Origin: Thermoleophilia bacterium SCSIO 60948
Lineage (GTDB): Bacteria > Actinomycetota > Thermoleophilia > Solirubrobacterales > 70-9
DNA: 64,000 nt
Direction of reading: 5' to 3'
Assembly (NCBI GenBank): GCA_021496505.1
Contig: CP053031.1
Span: 2,038,001 to 2,102,000 of the forward strand
Part shown: positions 26,376 through 34,041 of the stretch, in pieces
Layout: each line of letters starts with the position of its first letter
How positions within the stretch are numbered: the first letter of the stretch is position 1
Made by a program: the position numbers and the translations under genes
The notes under the pieces: model-generated
What the model was told of the DNA's origin: nothing
What the model saw: only the letters and a program-made list of their open reading frames with translations
Databases searched by the model: none

Positions 26376-27164
26376 TTGCCGAACTCACAGCAGGGAAGGA
26401 GCATCCGACGAGCGCTCGAGGTGTTGCGCGCGCTCGGTGAGGAGGGAGCGAGCGACAACGGCGGGTTGTCGGTGACGCGGCTGTCCGAGCTGCTCGGTCA
26501 CGACAAGAGCCAGATCTCGAGGGCTCTCACCCTGCTCGCCGAAGAGGGATTCGCCGAGCGTGTGCCCGGACAGCGCGGTTACCGGCTCGGGTGGGAGATC
26601 TACACCCTCGCGCGCAGGGCCGCTCGCGACCCGCTCGTCGAGGAGGGCGAGAACGTGGTCGCCGGGCTTGTCGCGGCGATCGAGGAATCGTGCGCCGTGA
26701 TCGTGCGAAGCGGCGACGAGCTGCTGACCGTCGCGGCCGAGACCGCCACGCGCACGCTCAAGGCCGTCGGGTTCGTTGGGGCCCGCGGGCCTCTGATGGC
26801 GACCGCGGCGGGGCGGGCGATGATGAGCGGCCTGACACGCGACGAGTTCGATGCGCTGCTCGAACGCGTCCCCCCGAAAGCGATGAACGAGCTCACCGAG
26901 ACCGACCCGGCGAGGATCTGGGAGCTGGTCGAGGCCGATCGAGAGCGAGGTTGGTGGCTCGTCGACCGAGAGTACGACCTCGAGCTCTGCGGGATCGCCG
27001 CCCCGGTCACCGATCCGAGCGGCTCGGTGGTCGCGGTCCTCAGCACCGCCGGTCCTCGCCTCCGTCTGCTCGAGCGCACCGAGGAGATCGGCGCCGCGGT
27101 ACGTGCCGGGGCGATCGAGCTTTCATCGAGGATGCGCGGCGAGCCGAGGCCCATCGCTGACTGA
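26376..27164 (+). CDS. IclR-family transcriptional regulator
   Basis: 262-residue repressor/activator. The N-terminal winged helix (RSIRRALEVLRALGEEG...LSVTRLSELLGHDKSQISRALTLLAEEGFAERV) is followed by the effector-binding IclR domain (about 95-255), including GFVGARGPLMATAAGRAMM and LCGIAAPVTDPSGSVVAVLSTAGP. TTG 26376 is preceded by AAAGGGGG at suitable spacing. The effector is unknown; the convergent SDR gene next to it is a candidate partner. Confidence 0.92.
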   Translation: MPNSQQGRSIRRALEVLRALGEEGASDNGGLSVTRLSELLGHDKSQISRALTLLAEEGFAERVPGQRGYRLGWEIYTLARRAARDPLVEEGENVVAGLVAAIEESCAVIVRSGDELLTVAAETATRTLKAVGFVGARGPLMATAAGRAMMSGLTRDEFDALLERVPPKAMNELTETDPARIWELVEADRERGWWLVDREYDLELCGIAAPVTDPSGSVVAVLSTAGPRLRLLERTEEIGAAVRAGAIELSSRMRGEPRPIAD

Positions 27165-27167
27165 CGC

Positions 27168-27836
27168 TCAGTCCGTCGCCACCTCGAGCCGGAAGCGGTC
27201 GCGACCCGTGTGCAGCTCCCAGAGCCGCTCCGCGAGCTCGGCCGGGTCCTTCTCGGGGTGACCCTCCTCGATCGCGCCACCGATGACGAGCTGGGAGACC
27301 TGGATGCCCTCGTCGGAGAGCGCCTCGTTCAGCATCTGCGCGTAGGCCGATAGGCCCGCGAAGGCGATGCTGGTGCCGGCGGCGAAGTCGTGGCGCGGCT
27401 TGACCGCGGTGCCGCCGTTGACGAACAGGATCGTCCCGGTGTCGTCGGGCAGGAAGCGCATTCCCGGGATCACCTGGTGGGCGGCGGCGATCGGGCCGTA
27501 GATCGAGAACTCGACCGGCCCGACGACGTCCTCGGGAGTCGTTTCGAGGACCGGGCGCATGAAGTCCTTCTGGGGTAGGGGGCTGTACTGGAGCACCTCG
27601 ATCGGCCCGAGCGTCTCGGTCGCGCGCTCGAGCGCCTTTGCGATCGCGCCCGGCGAGCGCACGTCGGCCTCGAAACCGGCTGCCTGGACCCCGTCGGCCG
27701 ACAGCTCCGACGCCAGCGCGTCCACGCGCTCCTGGCTGCGCGAGATCAGCGCCACCGCGTAGCCCTCGCGCCCGAAGCGCCGCGCGACCGCCGCGCCGAG
27801 TCCCCTGCCTGCACCGATGATCGCGAGAGTCGTCAT
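27168..27836 (-). CDS. Short-chain dehydrogenase/reductase-like protein
   Basis: 222-residue Rossmann-fold protein. The nucleotide-binding motif is present as TLAIIGAGRGLGAAVARRFG (near residues 3-20), with D at VRSPG and a strand ILFVNGGTAV where classical SDRs have the catalytic Ser. The usual YxxxK is not clear: FAAGTSIAFAGLSAYAQ occupies that region. It may therefore be a non-catalytic or atypical member. ATG 27834-27836. Convergent with the IclR gene. Confidence 0.8.
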   Translation of the reverse strand: MTTLAIIGAGRGLGAAVARRFGREGYAVALISRSQERVDALASELSADGVQAAGFEADVRSPGAIAKALERATETLGPIEVLQYSPLPQKDFMRPVLETTPEDVVGPVEFSIYGPIAAAHQVIPGMRFLPDDTGTILFVNGGTAVKPRHDFAAGTSIAFAGLSAYAQMLNEALSDEGIQVSQLVIGGAIEEGHPEKDPAELAERLWELHTGRDRFRLEVATD

Positions 27837-28012
27837 GCCGGTCGGCTACCCAGCCTCCATTGTGCGCAATCGAAACGCCTCGAACCGCGTTTGCGTCCAG
27901 ATCCCGCGCCGTGGCTCAACGTTCGTATGAGACCCGCCGACTAGGTCCTGACTTCCCGCACGGCGGGTCGTCCCAAGTTCGGAATGACCGCTCCATGGAG
28001 GGAGAAGGAGAG

Positions 28013-28348
28013 ATGAGGAATCTGGCCAAGGCAACGCTCGCGAGCGTGGTGTTGATGTTCGGAGCAGCGGCCCCCGCGGTCGCCGGCGACGGTCCGTCGG
28101 AGAACGCGAAGGCCTACGGCAAGTACTGCAAGGAAGAGAGCAAGAAGCACGTCAAGGGCGAGAAGGGCAGTCCCTTCAGCCAGTGCGTCAAGGCGATGGC
28201 CCAGCTCGACAAGGGCAAGGCCGACAGCCCGCGCGAGGCGTGCAAGGACCTCTCGAAGAAGCACGTCAAGGGAATGAAGCGCACGCCGTTCGCCGAGTGC
28301 GTCAAGGGTGGCAAGAAGCTCGAGGAGGAAGAGACCGAGCAGGTCTGA
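28013..28348 (+). CDS. Small secreted Cys/Lys-rich protein with duplicated motif
   Basis: 111-residue exported protein. The start ATG 28013 follows GGAGAAGGAG. A signal peptide (residues 1-24, ending PAVAG) is followed by two copies of the pattern Cx4SKKHVKGxKx[ST]PFxxCVK (CKEESKKHVKGEKGSPFSQCVK and CKDLSKKHVKGMKRTPFAECVK), each with a Cys pair. A disulfide-stapled basic module is likely. Function unknown. A strong intrinsic terminator follows at 28373. Confidence 0.75.
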   Translation: MRNLAKATLASVVLMFGAAAPAVAGDGPSENAKAYGKYCKEESKKHVKGEKGSPFSQCVKAMAQLDKGKADSPREACKDLSKKHVKGMKRTPFAECVKGGKKLEEEETEQV

Positions 28349-28372
28349 TCCGACTCTCGGGAGCCAGCAGTG

Positions 28373-28404
28373 AACGGGGCGCCATGGAGGGCGCCCCGTT
28401 TTCG
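28373..28404 (+). terminator. Rho-independent terminator
   Basis: Perfect 11-bp stem (28373-28383 with 28390-28400), 6-base loop, then TTTTCG. It ends the secreted-protein gene and lies just past the convergent DUF2200 gene. Confidence 0.85.
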
Positions 28405-28409
28405 TTCAT

Positions 28410-28778
28410 CTACGGCTCGCGGAGGATCTTCTCCATCGCCTTGCCGCGCGCGAGCTCGTCGATGAGCTTGTCGAGGTAGCGGATCTCGCGCATCGTCGGC
28501 TCCTCGATCTCCTCGACCCGGACGCCGCAGACGACGCCCGTGATCAGCTCGCGCGACGGGTTCATCCGCGGCGCCTCAGAGAAGAACGTCTCGAAATCGG
28601 TCCCGCCCTCGAGCTGCGCGTGCAGCCCGTCGCGGTCGTGCCCCGTCAGCCAGCAGAAGATCTCGTCGACCTCGTCCTGCGTCCGGCCCTTCTTCTCGGC
28701 CTTCTTGACGTAGTGCGGGTAGACGCTCGCGACGCTCGTCGTGTAGATGCGGTGCTTCTTGGTCTGCGTGGGTGCCAT
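28410..28778 (-). CDS. DUF2200 family protein
   Basis: 122-residue cytoplasmic protein matching DUF2200: [39 protein letters not shown] near the N-terminus and the conserved [25 protein letters not shown] core. Function of the family is unknown. ATG 28776-28778 is chosen; an in-frame start at 28820 adds 14 unsupported residues. Confidence 0.88.
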   Translation of the reverse strand: MAPTQTKKHRIYTTSVASVYPHYVKKAEKKGRTQDEVDEIFCWLTGHDRDGLHAQLEGGTDFETFFSEAPRMNPSRELITGVVCGVRVEEIEEPTMREIRYLDKLIDELARGKAMEKILREP

Positions 28779-28844
28779 GTCGACGAAGCCTCTCGGAGCG
28801 GGTTGCGAGCAGACACGCAACCTAGCCGCGGCGCCGGACCCGCT

Positions 28845-29276
28845 CTAAGACCGATGCGGGTACTCGATGTAGGTCCAGCCCGAAGCCTCCGGCCCTCTCG
28901 TGACCGCGCTCGGAGGCTTGTCCCAGCAGACCTCGCTCCAGAGACCGTCCGGATCGGTGAACCCGGCGCTCAGCAGTGGTCCCAGGTCGGTGACCTGACC
29001 GTCGCTGCCACCGGCGTTGTAGATGCGCTCGCGCAACTCCCAGAAGGCCTCCTCGGAGTCGGCTCGCAACGCGAGATGATCGATCCGCCCACGGTCGAAC
29101 ATCGCCAGCTCGCCCTGCGGAACGTCGACGCCCTCGATCTCGAACGGGTGGAGAACGAATCCGCCCCCGAGGTCGAGGAAGACATGACGCAGGCCCTGCT
29201 CGGTCATGTCGAGGGTGATCTCGGCGTCGAACACCGTCGCGTAGAACTCGATCAGCCGATCCATGTCGGCTGTCAC
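28845..29276 (-). CDS. VOC (glyoxalase/bleomycin-resistance fold) protein
   Basis: 143 residues of a vicinal oxygen chelate enzyme: DRLIEFYATVFDAEI, FDRGRIDHLALRADSEEAFWELRERI, FTDPDGLWSEVCWD. Metal-ligand-type His (IDHLAL) and Glu (SEV) are visible. The first canonical start codon (GTG 29274-29276) falls inside the first beta strand: the in-frame codons upstream spell THHIAT, the usual VOC beginning, but no ATG/GTG/TTG occurs before a stop at 29322-29324. The true 5' end is therefore uncertain (rare start codon or sequence error). Confidence 0.82.
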   Translation of the reverse strand: MTADMDRLIEFYATVFDAEITLDMTEQGLRHVFLDLGGGFVLHPFEIEGVDVPQGELAMFDRGRIDHLALRADSEEAFWELRERIYNAGGSDGQVTDLGPLLSAGFTDPDGLWSEVCWDKPPSAVTRGPEASGWTYIEYPHRS

Positions 29277-29361
29277 CGTCGCGATGTGGTGTGTACCGGA
29301 GGTGAGAGCGATGGATCCAGACTACGCGCGGCTGTCAAGCGCGAGCGACGCCGGACCGAGG

Positions 29362-29435
29362 GGTGAGCGAGGGGACTCGAACCCCCGACCGCCTGGACCA
29401 CAACCAGGAGCTCTACCAGCTGAGCTACGCCCACC
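29362..29435 (-). tRNA. tRNA-His (GTG anticodon)
   Basis: Complete cloverleaf on the minus strand. The anticodon loop TTGTGGT gives anticodon GTG. The T arm is GGGGG-TTCGAGT-CCCCT, and the acceptor has the extra 5' G (G-1) opposite C73 that is unique to tRNA-His. Confidence 0.96.
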
Positions 29436-29485
29436 GAGGGGCACCCAATCTAGCGGCCGAGCGAGCGCGTGAGAGACTGCGGCCG

Positions 29486-30043
29486 GTGAGCGGGACCCAG
29501 CAGCTGGCGCTGATCCGCGGCATCAACGTCGGCGGCAAGAACATGATTCGGATGGCCGACCTGCGCCTGGCCTTCGAGGAACTCGGGTTCGGCGAGGTGC
29601 GGACCTACATCCAGACGGGCAACGTCTTCTTTCGCGCACCGCGGGAGCGTCGCGTCGCGCTGAGCGAACGCCTCGAGTCGAACCTGAGCGCGCGGTTCGG
29701 GATCGAGCTCAAGGTCGTGCTGCTGAGCGAGCGCCGGCTGCGTGACGTCGTCGAGTCGGCGCCCGAGGGCTTCGGCGCCGAGGGGTTCAACTGCGACGTC
29801 ATCTTCCTGCGGCCCCCGCTCGGAGTCCGCGAGACGCTGGGCTCGATCGAGACCCGCGAGGGGATCGATCAGGTCTGGAGCGGACCGGAGGTCCTCTACT
29901 TCTCGCGGCTCGCCAGCCGCGCCTCGGGCAGCCGGCTGTCGAAGTTCGTGATGACGCCCGCCTACAAGGAGGTCACGATCCGCAGCTGGCGGACGGTGAC
30001 GAAGCTGGAGGCGATGCTCGAGGCGCGCGAGGAGGGCTGGTGA
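29486..30043 (+). CDS. DUF1697 family protein
   Basis: 185-residue protein of the DUF1697 (Pfam) family: QLALIRGINVGGKNMIRMADLRLAFEELGFGEVRTYIQTGNVFF at the N-terminus is diagnostic, and YKEVTIRSWRTVTKLEAML ends it. Biochemical function is unknown. GTG 29486 is the start; the reading frame upstream runs through tRNA-His and is not coding. The stop overlaps the next ORF in a 4-base arrangement. Confidence 0.9.
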   Translation: MSGTQQLALIRGINVGGKNMIRMADLRLAFEELGFGEVRTYIQTGNVFFRAPRERRVALSERLESNLSARFGIELKVVLLSERRLRDVVESAPEGFGAEGFNCDVIFLRPPLGVRETLGSIETREGIDQVWSGPEVLYFSRLASRASGSRLSKFVMTPAYKEVTIRSWRTVTKLEAMLEAREEGW

Positions 30044-30279
30044 CCCGGTTCGTCACCCGCGCCTGGAAGCTGCAGCTCCGGCTGCTCGGCGACGCGGTCC
30101 TTCGCCGCGTCGCCTGGGAGGTCGCCGACGAGCTCGGCTGGGCCTCGACGCTGCGCGCCGAGTACGTGGCGCTCACGAAGCTCCAGGGCGATGCGCTGAT
30201 CACCGCGGACCCGGACCTGCGATCTGCGCTCGAAGGCGTGGTGGCGACCGCGTCGGTCGGTGCGCTCGAGCGCGCCTAG
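30040..30279 (+). CDS. Truncated PIN-domain-like protein
   Basis: 79 residues corresponding to the C-terminal part of a VapC-type PIN ribonuclease: RLLGDAVLRRVAWEVADELGW, the characteristic AEYVALTKLQGDALITADPDL (Asp of the third acidic position). The N-terminal half, with the first conserved Asp, is absent and no matching sequence is present upstream, where DUF1697 ends. GTG/ATG overlap with DUF1697 (4 bases). Probably a remnant, or a small protein that reuses this fold; no antitoxin is adjacent. Confidence 0.5.
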   Translation: MTRFVTRAWKLQLRLLGDAVLRRVAWEVADELGWASTLRAEYVALTKLQGDALITADPDLRSALEGVVATASVGALERA

Positions 30280-30286
30280 CCCAGCC

Positions 30287-30508
30287 TCAGCTCGAGCGCT
30301 TGTCGAGCGCGTCGGGCTTGTGCGCGGCCTGCTTGCCCGTCTTGTCGGACTCGACGAGGTAGCGCGGGTCGTCCTCGGAGGCGGAGATCTTCGTGCCCTC
30401 GACGTGGGTGTCGGAGGTCAGGCGCTTGACGACCTTGCCGTGGGTCTTGCCCTGCGGTGTGTCCCAGGAGACCTTGTCGCCCTGGGTGAACTTCTGCTTC
30501 TCGGCCAT
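30287..30508 (-). CDS. DUF2945 / hypervirulence-associated TUDOR-domain protein
   Basis: 73-residue protein: KFTQGDKVSWDTPQGKTHGKVVKRLTSDT and a following DPRYLVESDKTGKQAAHKPDAL, the standard pattern of this small beta-barrel family. Function is not established. ATG 30506-30508 is preceded by GAGGGCGAGGCG. The in-frame extension to 30601 is not supported. Confidence 0.88.
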   Translation of the reverse strand: MAEKQKFTQGDKVSWDTPQGKTHGKVVKRLTSDTHVEGTKISASEDDPRYLVESDKTGKQAAHKPDALDKRSS

Positions 30509-30663
30509 CGCCTCGCCCTCTTCTCGTCTCGCGCTTGAACGTCCTGACGCACGGTCCTGGTCAGTGCGTAGAACGCGGTACCTGCGCGGCGCGCGCGGCA
30601 AACCTCGCCGCCGGAGGATCGGCGGCAGCGCCCGCGAACCAGCTGCAGGATGGGTGTGAAGCG

Positions 30664-31020
30664 ATGACGACGCTGCTCGTCGCGGCCGGCGGGACCGTGG
30701 GCGTGCTCGCTCGCTACGGGCTCTCGCGCTGGGCGGAGTCCGGCTCGAGCCTGATCTGGACGACGGCCGCGATCAACATCGTCGGTTCGTTCCTGCTCGG
30801 GCTCCTCGTCACCCAGCACCACTTCTCCTCGCAGGCGCAGAGCGCACTCGGGATCGGGCTGCTCGGCGGGTTCACCACCTACTCGACCTTCTCGGTCCAG
30901 GCGGTGCTCGAATGGGACGGCGGGCGACATGACGTGGCCATCGCCTACGTCCTCGTCTCGGTGCTCGGCGGGATCGCCGCGGGCGCCGCGGGAATCGTCC
31001 TCGGGCGCCAGATCGCCTGA
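30664..31020 (+). CDS. crcB: Fluoride ion channel CrcB/FluC
   Basis: 118-residue membrane protein with four helices. The conserved features are GGTVGVLARYGLSRW, the Asn of INIVGSFLLGLL, and the phenylalanine/threonine track GGFTTYSTFSVQ. Functions as a dual-topology dimer exporting fluoride. ATG 30664. No fluoride-riboswitch core was found in the preceding 130 bases. A second crcB copy is not adjacent, consistent with a homodimeric form. Confidence 0.94.
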   Translation: MTTLLVAAGGTVGVLARYGLSRWAESGSSLIWTTAAINIVGSFLLGLLVTQHHFSSQAQSALGIGLLGGFTTYSTFSVQAVLEWDGGRHDVAIAYVLVSVLGGIAAGAAGIVLGRQIA

Positions 31021-31086
31021 GCCCACACCCGGTCGATTCGTCCACGAGCGCGTTCCCGCGACGCGACACGGGTGTAGAGGGCAGCG

Positions 31087-31779
31087 ATGGATGACGAGCA
31101 CCGCGGAGCCACCGCCGAGCGCGAGCCGAACTTCTTCCTCGCGCGCGCCGAGAAGCGCGCGCTGCGCTGGATCGCCGCGCGCCTCCCCCGCTTCGTCCTG
31201 CCCGACGACCTGACCGCGCTCGGCGTCGTCGCCGCCATCGGGATCTTCGTCGCCTACTCGCTCTCGAACACGGACCCCGCGTGGCTCTGGGCAGCAAGCG
31301 CTCTGCTCGTCGTCCACTGGCTCGGCGACTCGCTCGACGGCACCCTGGCGAGGGTCCGCGGGATCGGCCGACCGCGCTACGGCTACTACCTCGACCACCT
31401 CGTCGACGCGATCTCGACGGCGCTGATCGGGATCGGCCTCGGGCTCTCGCCCTACATGCTGCTCTCGATCGGGACCGTGCTCGTGGTCGCCTACCTGACG
31501 CTCTCGATCAACGTCTACCTCGAGAGCCAGACCCTCGGCCGGTTCTCGATCGGCTACGGGAGCGTCGGGCCGACCGAGATGCGCCTGATCCTGATCGCGC
31601 TGAACACGGCGCTCTTCTTCGGCGGCGGGATCGGCTTCGAGCTCTTCGGCCTCAGCCTCACGGCGCTCGACGTCGCCGGCCTCGCGATCGCCGCCGTGAT
31701 GATCGCGCTCCTGATCGGCCGGGCGGCGCGCAATCTGCGTGAGCTCGCGGCCGACGAACCGGCCGCCCCGCGGCGCTAG
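31087..31779 (+). CDS. CDP-alcohol phosphatidyltransferase family protein
   Basis: 230-residue membrane enzyme that transfers a phosphatidyl group from a CDP-linked donor to an alcohol in phospholipid synthesis. The catalytic motif is DGTLARVRGIGRPRY followed by GYYLDHLVD (D-G-x2-A-R-x9-G-x3-D-x3-D). Six or so membrane helices. The acceptor cannot be assigned. Start ATG 31087; the gene ends in a 4-base convergent overlap with a methyltransferase. Confidence 0.9.
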   Translation: MDDEHRGATAEREPNFFLARAEKRALRWIAARLPRFVLPDDLTALGVVAAIGIFVAYSLSNTDPAWLWAASALLVVHWLGDSLDGTLARVRGIGRPRYGYYLDHLVDAISTALIGIGLGLSPYMLLSIGTVLVVAYLTLSINVYLESQTLGRFSIGYGSVGPTEMRLILIALNTALFFGGGIGFELFGLSLTALDVAGLAIAAVMIALLIGRAARNLRELAADEPAAPRR

Positions 31780-32573
31780 AAGCCGGCGAGCGGGCCGCGC
31801 TTGGCGGCGATGATCGAGTTGTAGAAGATCGGCTCGCCGCGGGTCGAGAGCCGGTGCCGGTAGCGCGACTGGTCCCAGAGCTCGAGCGCGCCGGACTCGA
31901 GCGAATCGGCGATGACGCCGGCGAACCCGGTCCGGTCGGTGTCGGTCGTGAAGTGCTCGTTGATGTTGAACGCGACCCAGCCGCCGTCGCCGATCAGCTC
32001 GTAGGCGGCGTTGAAGACCTCGGGCGGGATGTCCCCGAAGCCGAGCGCAGCGACGGTCACCAGGCAGTTGAGCTCGCGCGACTCGAGCTCGCTGCGGTCG
32101 CCGGGGTCGAGCGCGGTCATGTCGGCGGCGAGGTAGTCGTCGTAGACGCCGGGCCGGTCGCGCTCCGCGGCCTCGGCCGCCTCCTCGAGCAGGTCGATGC
32201 CGACGACCGTCGAGGCGCCGAGCGCGCGCAGCTCGTCTCCGACGATGCCGTTGCCGGCGCCGAGATCGAGCACCGACAGGTCGGAGGGGTCGTACTCGAC
32301 CTGCTCCATCGCGTGGGCGAGACGGGAGCAGACGAAGCGCGGTGAGTCGCAGCGGAGCAGGTCGTAGAAGATCTGCTCGTAGAGCCCTGGGATCTCGTAG
32401 ATCTCGTGGTAATCGTGGAACCGGATGCGCCGGACCTCGTCGTCGACGCGGACGTCGCACCACTCCTGATCCTGGCCGAGCCCGTCCTGCGGGGGCAGCT
32501 TGATCTCGTACTGGGCTCGCAGCTCTCGGCTGCCTGTCGGCGGCGGCGTCACGGTTGTCTCGATTCCCTTCAA
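31776..32573 (-). CDS. SAM-dependent methyltransferase
   Basis: 265-residue class I methyltransferase. Motif I is LSVLDLGAGNGIVGDEL (about residue 100), followed by VVGIDLLEEAAEAA, and the motif region NCLVTVAALGFGDIPPEVF. The N-terminal half has an unusual lead-in (DYHEIYEIPGLYEQIFYDLL) seen in predicted methyltransferases acting on small molecules. Substrate unknown. TTG 32571-32573 is the longest start; a GTG at 32552 is possible. Confidence 0.85.
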   Translation of the reverse strand: MKGIETTVTPPPTGSRELRAQYEIKLPPQDGLGQDQEWCDVRVDDEVRRIRFHDYHEIYEIPGLYEQIFYDLLRCDSPRFVCSRLAHAMEQVEYDPSDLSVLDLGAGNGIVGDELRALGASTVVGIDLLEEAAEAAERDRPGVYDDYLAADMTALDPGDRSELESRELNCLVTVAALGFGDIPPEVFNAAYELIGDGGWVAFNINEHFTTDTDRTGFAGVIADSLESGALELWDQSRYRHRLSTRGEPIFYNSIIAAKRGPLAGF

Positions 32574-32692
32574 TCCACTGGCTTGACGCCTCCTTCCGAA
32601 GGCCGGTCTCCTGCTCTCTCCGCCTTAAGGGATACCAAGCGGGGATCGAGCGCTCGCCGATCGCCGTCCGGCGCCGACGGGCTGAAACCCGC

Positions 32693-33691
32693 TCAGGAGC
32701 GCTTGCCTCCGCCGGGTAGACGGTCCGCGAGCCGGCCGAGCGGTTCGACCGCACCGCTGAGCTGATCGGCCGAGTCGCGAAGGCTGTCGAGCGCGGGCTC
32801 GACGCGGTCGATCTGCTCCGAGATCGAGCCGACCCGCGCCTCGACGGCCTCGACGTGCTTCGGCAGCTCGGGCAGTCCCTGGGTCGAATCGGCGAGCGTC
32901 TCGAGTGCCTGGGCCAGCGCGCCGAGACGGCGCAGCGCCTGATCGAGCTCGGCGAGCCTCGAGAGCACGTCGGTCAGGTCCGTGAGCTGGGAGATCGGGC
33001 CGTCCTCGGCGACGAGACGCTCGATCGCGCCGTCGGGCGCGAGCAGGCGATCGACGGTGCCGTCGTCGGCGAGCATCCGGTTCACCGTCCCGTCGGCGGC
33101 GAGCAGCCGCTCGAGGGTCCCGTTCTCCGTCAGCATCTGCTCGAGCAGGCCGTTCTCGGCGGTGAGGCGCTCGAGCGGGCCACCCGGCTCGAGGATCCGC
33201 TCCAGGGGCCCGCCGGGCTCGAGCAGGCGATCGAGCGGTCCACTCTCCTGGGTCAGGCGGTCGAGCGGGCCCTCCTCGGCCAGCAGGCGATCGAGCGGTC
33301 CGCCCTCGAAGAGCAGGCGATCGACGATCCCGCCCTCGGCCAGCAGCTTGTCGAGCGGTCCGCCCTCGACGAGGAGTCGCTCGACGACGCCGCCCTCCGC
33401 GAGTAGCCGATCGAGCGGCCCGCCCGGCGCGAGCGCGCGGCCGAGCGGCCGATCGTCGCCGGTCAGCTCGGCGAGCTGCTCGATCCGGGCGAGCGGCCCG
33501 TCGGGGTCGGAGAGCCGGCCGAGCTGTTCGACCGGTCCGCCCTCGGCGAGAAGGATCCGAAGCCGCTCGTCGTAACCGCCGGGCCTGCGAATCGGACCGT
33601 CGGCCGACACGGCGCGGCCGGCCGCGACGATGATCTCGGCGGCGGCGAGCGCGGTGCGCGCGGGCAGCAGCGCGAAAGAGAGCAGTCCCAT
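32693..33691 (-). CDS. Decapeptide-repeat protein, unknown function
   Basis: 332-residue protein. A short hydrophobic N-terminus (GLLSFALLPARTALAAAEIIVAAG) is followed by about fifteen tandem 10-residue units with consensus GGPLDRLLAE (variants: GGVVERLLVE, NGTLERLLAA, DGTVDRLLAP) at 32975-33424, then a heptad-like Leu-rich helix (LTDVLSRLAELDQALRRLGALAQALETL, and PKHVEAVEARVGSISEQIDRVEPALDSL) typical of coiled coils. No known family is recognised. The 10-residue period would place Leu pairs on one face and G-P turns between. ATG 33689-33691 used. Confidence 0.7.
   Translation of the reverse strand: MGLLSFALLPARTALAAAEIIVAAGRAVSADGPIRRPGGYDERLRILLAEGGPVEQLGRLSDPDGPLARIEQLAELTGDDRPLGRALAPGGPLDRLLAEGGVVERLLVEGGPLDKLLAEGGIVDRLLFEGGPLDRLLAEEGPLDRLTQESGPLDRLLEPGGPLERILEPGGPLERLTAENGLLEQMLTENGTLERLLAADGTVNRMLADDGTVDRLLAPDGAIERLVAEDGPISQLTDLTDVLSRLAELDQALRRLGALAQALETLADSTQGLPELPKHVEAVEARVGSISEQIDRVEPALDSLRDSADQLSGAVEPLGRLADRLPGGGKRS
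32975..33424 (-). repeat. Coding 30-bp tandem repeat array
   Basis: Fifteen in-frame degenerate 30-bp units encode the decapeptide G-G-P-L-D-R-L-L-A-E. Codon usage within the units is degenerate, so the array has aged. It is coding repeat, not CRISPR (no spacers). Confidence 0.85.
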
Positions 33692-33761
33692 GGGGGTCAA
33701 CGTACCCGGCGAGCGCTCCCGCAGAGCCACCGCTTCTCACGGCTGGGTCTAGGTTGGCGCG

Positions 33762-34001
33762 ATGAGCGACATCCCACCCCAGCTGCCGTCGCGGATCGCG
33801 GCGCTCGAGAAGAAGGTCAGCGACCTCTACCGCCGCCTCGGTGTGCCCGAGCCGTCGCTGGCCGAGCTCGCCGGCGAGATCCCCGCCGAGGTCGTCGAGC
33901 TCGCGCAGGCCGGCAATCAGATCGGGGCCATCAAGCTGCTCCACGAGATGACCGGGTGCGGACTCGCCGAGGCGCGCGAGAAGGTCCAGACACTCACCTA
34001 G
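33762..34001 (+). CDS. Short ribosomal L7/L12 C-terminal-domain-like protein
   Basis: 79 residues: an N-terminal helix (LPSRIAALEKKVSDLYRRLG) and a C-terminal segment (EIPAEVVELAQAGNQIGAIKLLHEMTGCGLAEAREKVQTL) that matches the last helices of the L7/L12 C-terminal domain (IKxxREITGxxLKEAKxxV). The L7/L12 N-terminal dimerisation domain is missing, so it is not the ribosomal stalk protein. A factor-binding or ribosome-related role is only inferred. ATG 33762; divergent from the decapeptide-repeat gene. Confidence 0.75.
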   Translation: MSDIPPQLPSRIAALEKKVSDLYRRLGVPEPSLAELAGEIPAEVVELAQAGNQIGAIKLLHEMTGCGLAEAREKVQTLT

Positions 34002-34041
34002 ACGTGCACGCGAACCTGGTGCGATCGGGTAGCCGAGAGAC

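Noticed and set aside
29363-29485. In-frame N-terminal extension of DUF1697
   Set aside because: It crosses the tRNA-His gene and lacks homology; GTG 29486 is the natural start.
30535-30663. Fluoride riboswitch before crcB
   Set aside because: The expected conserved crcB-motif core is not recognisable in this stretch.
32975-33424. Possible CRISPR-like array (regular 30-bp repeats)
   Set aside because: Units are contiguous with no unique spacers and translate in one frame as a decapeptide repeat.
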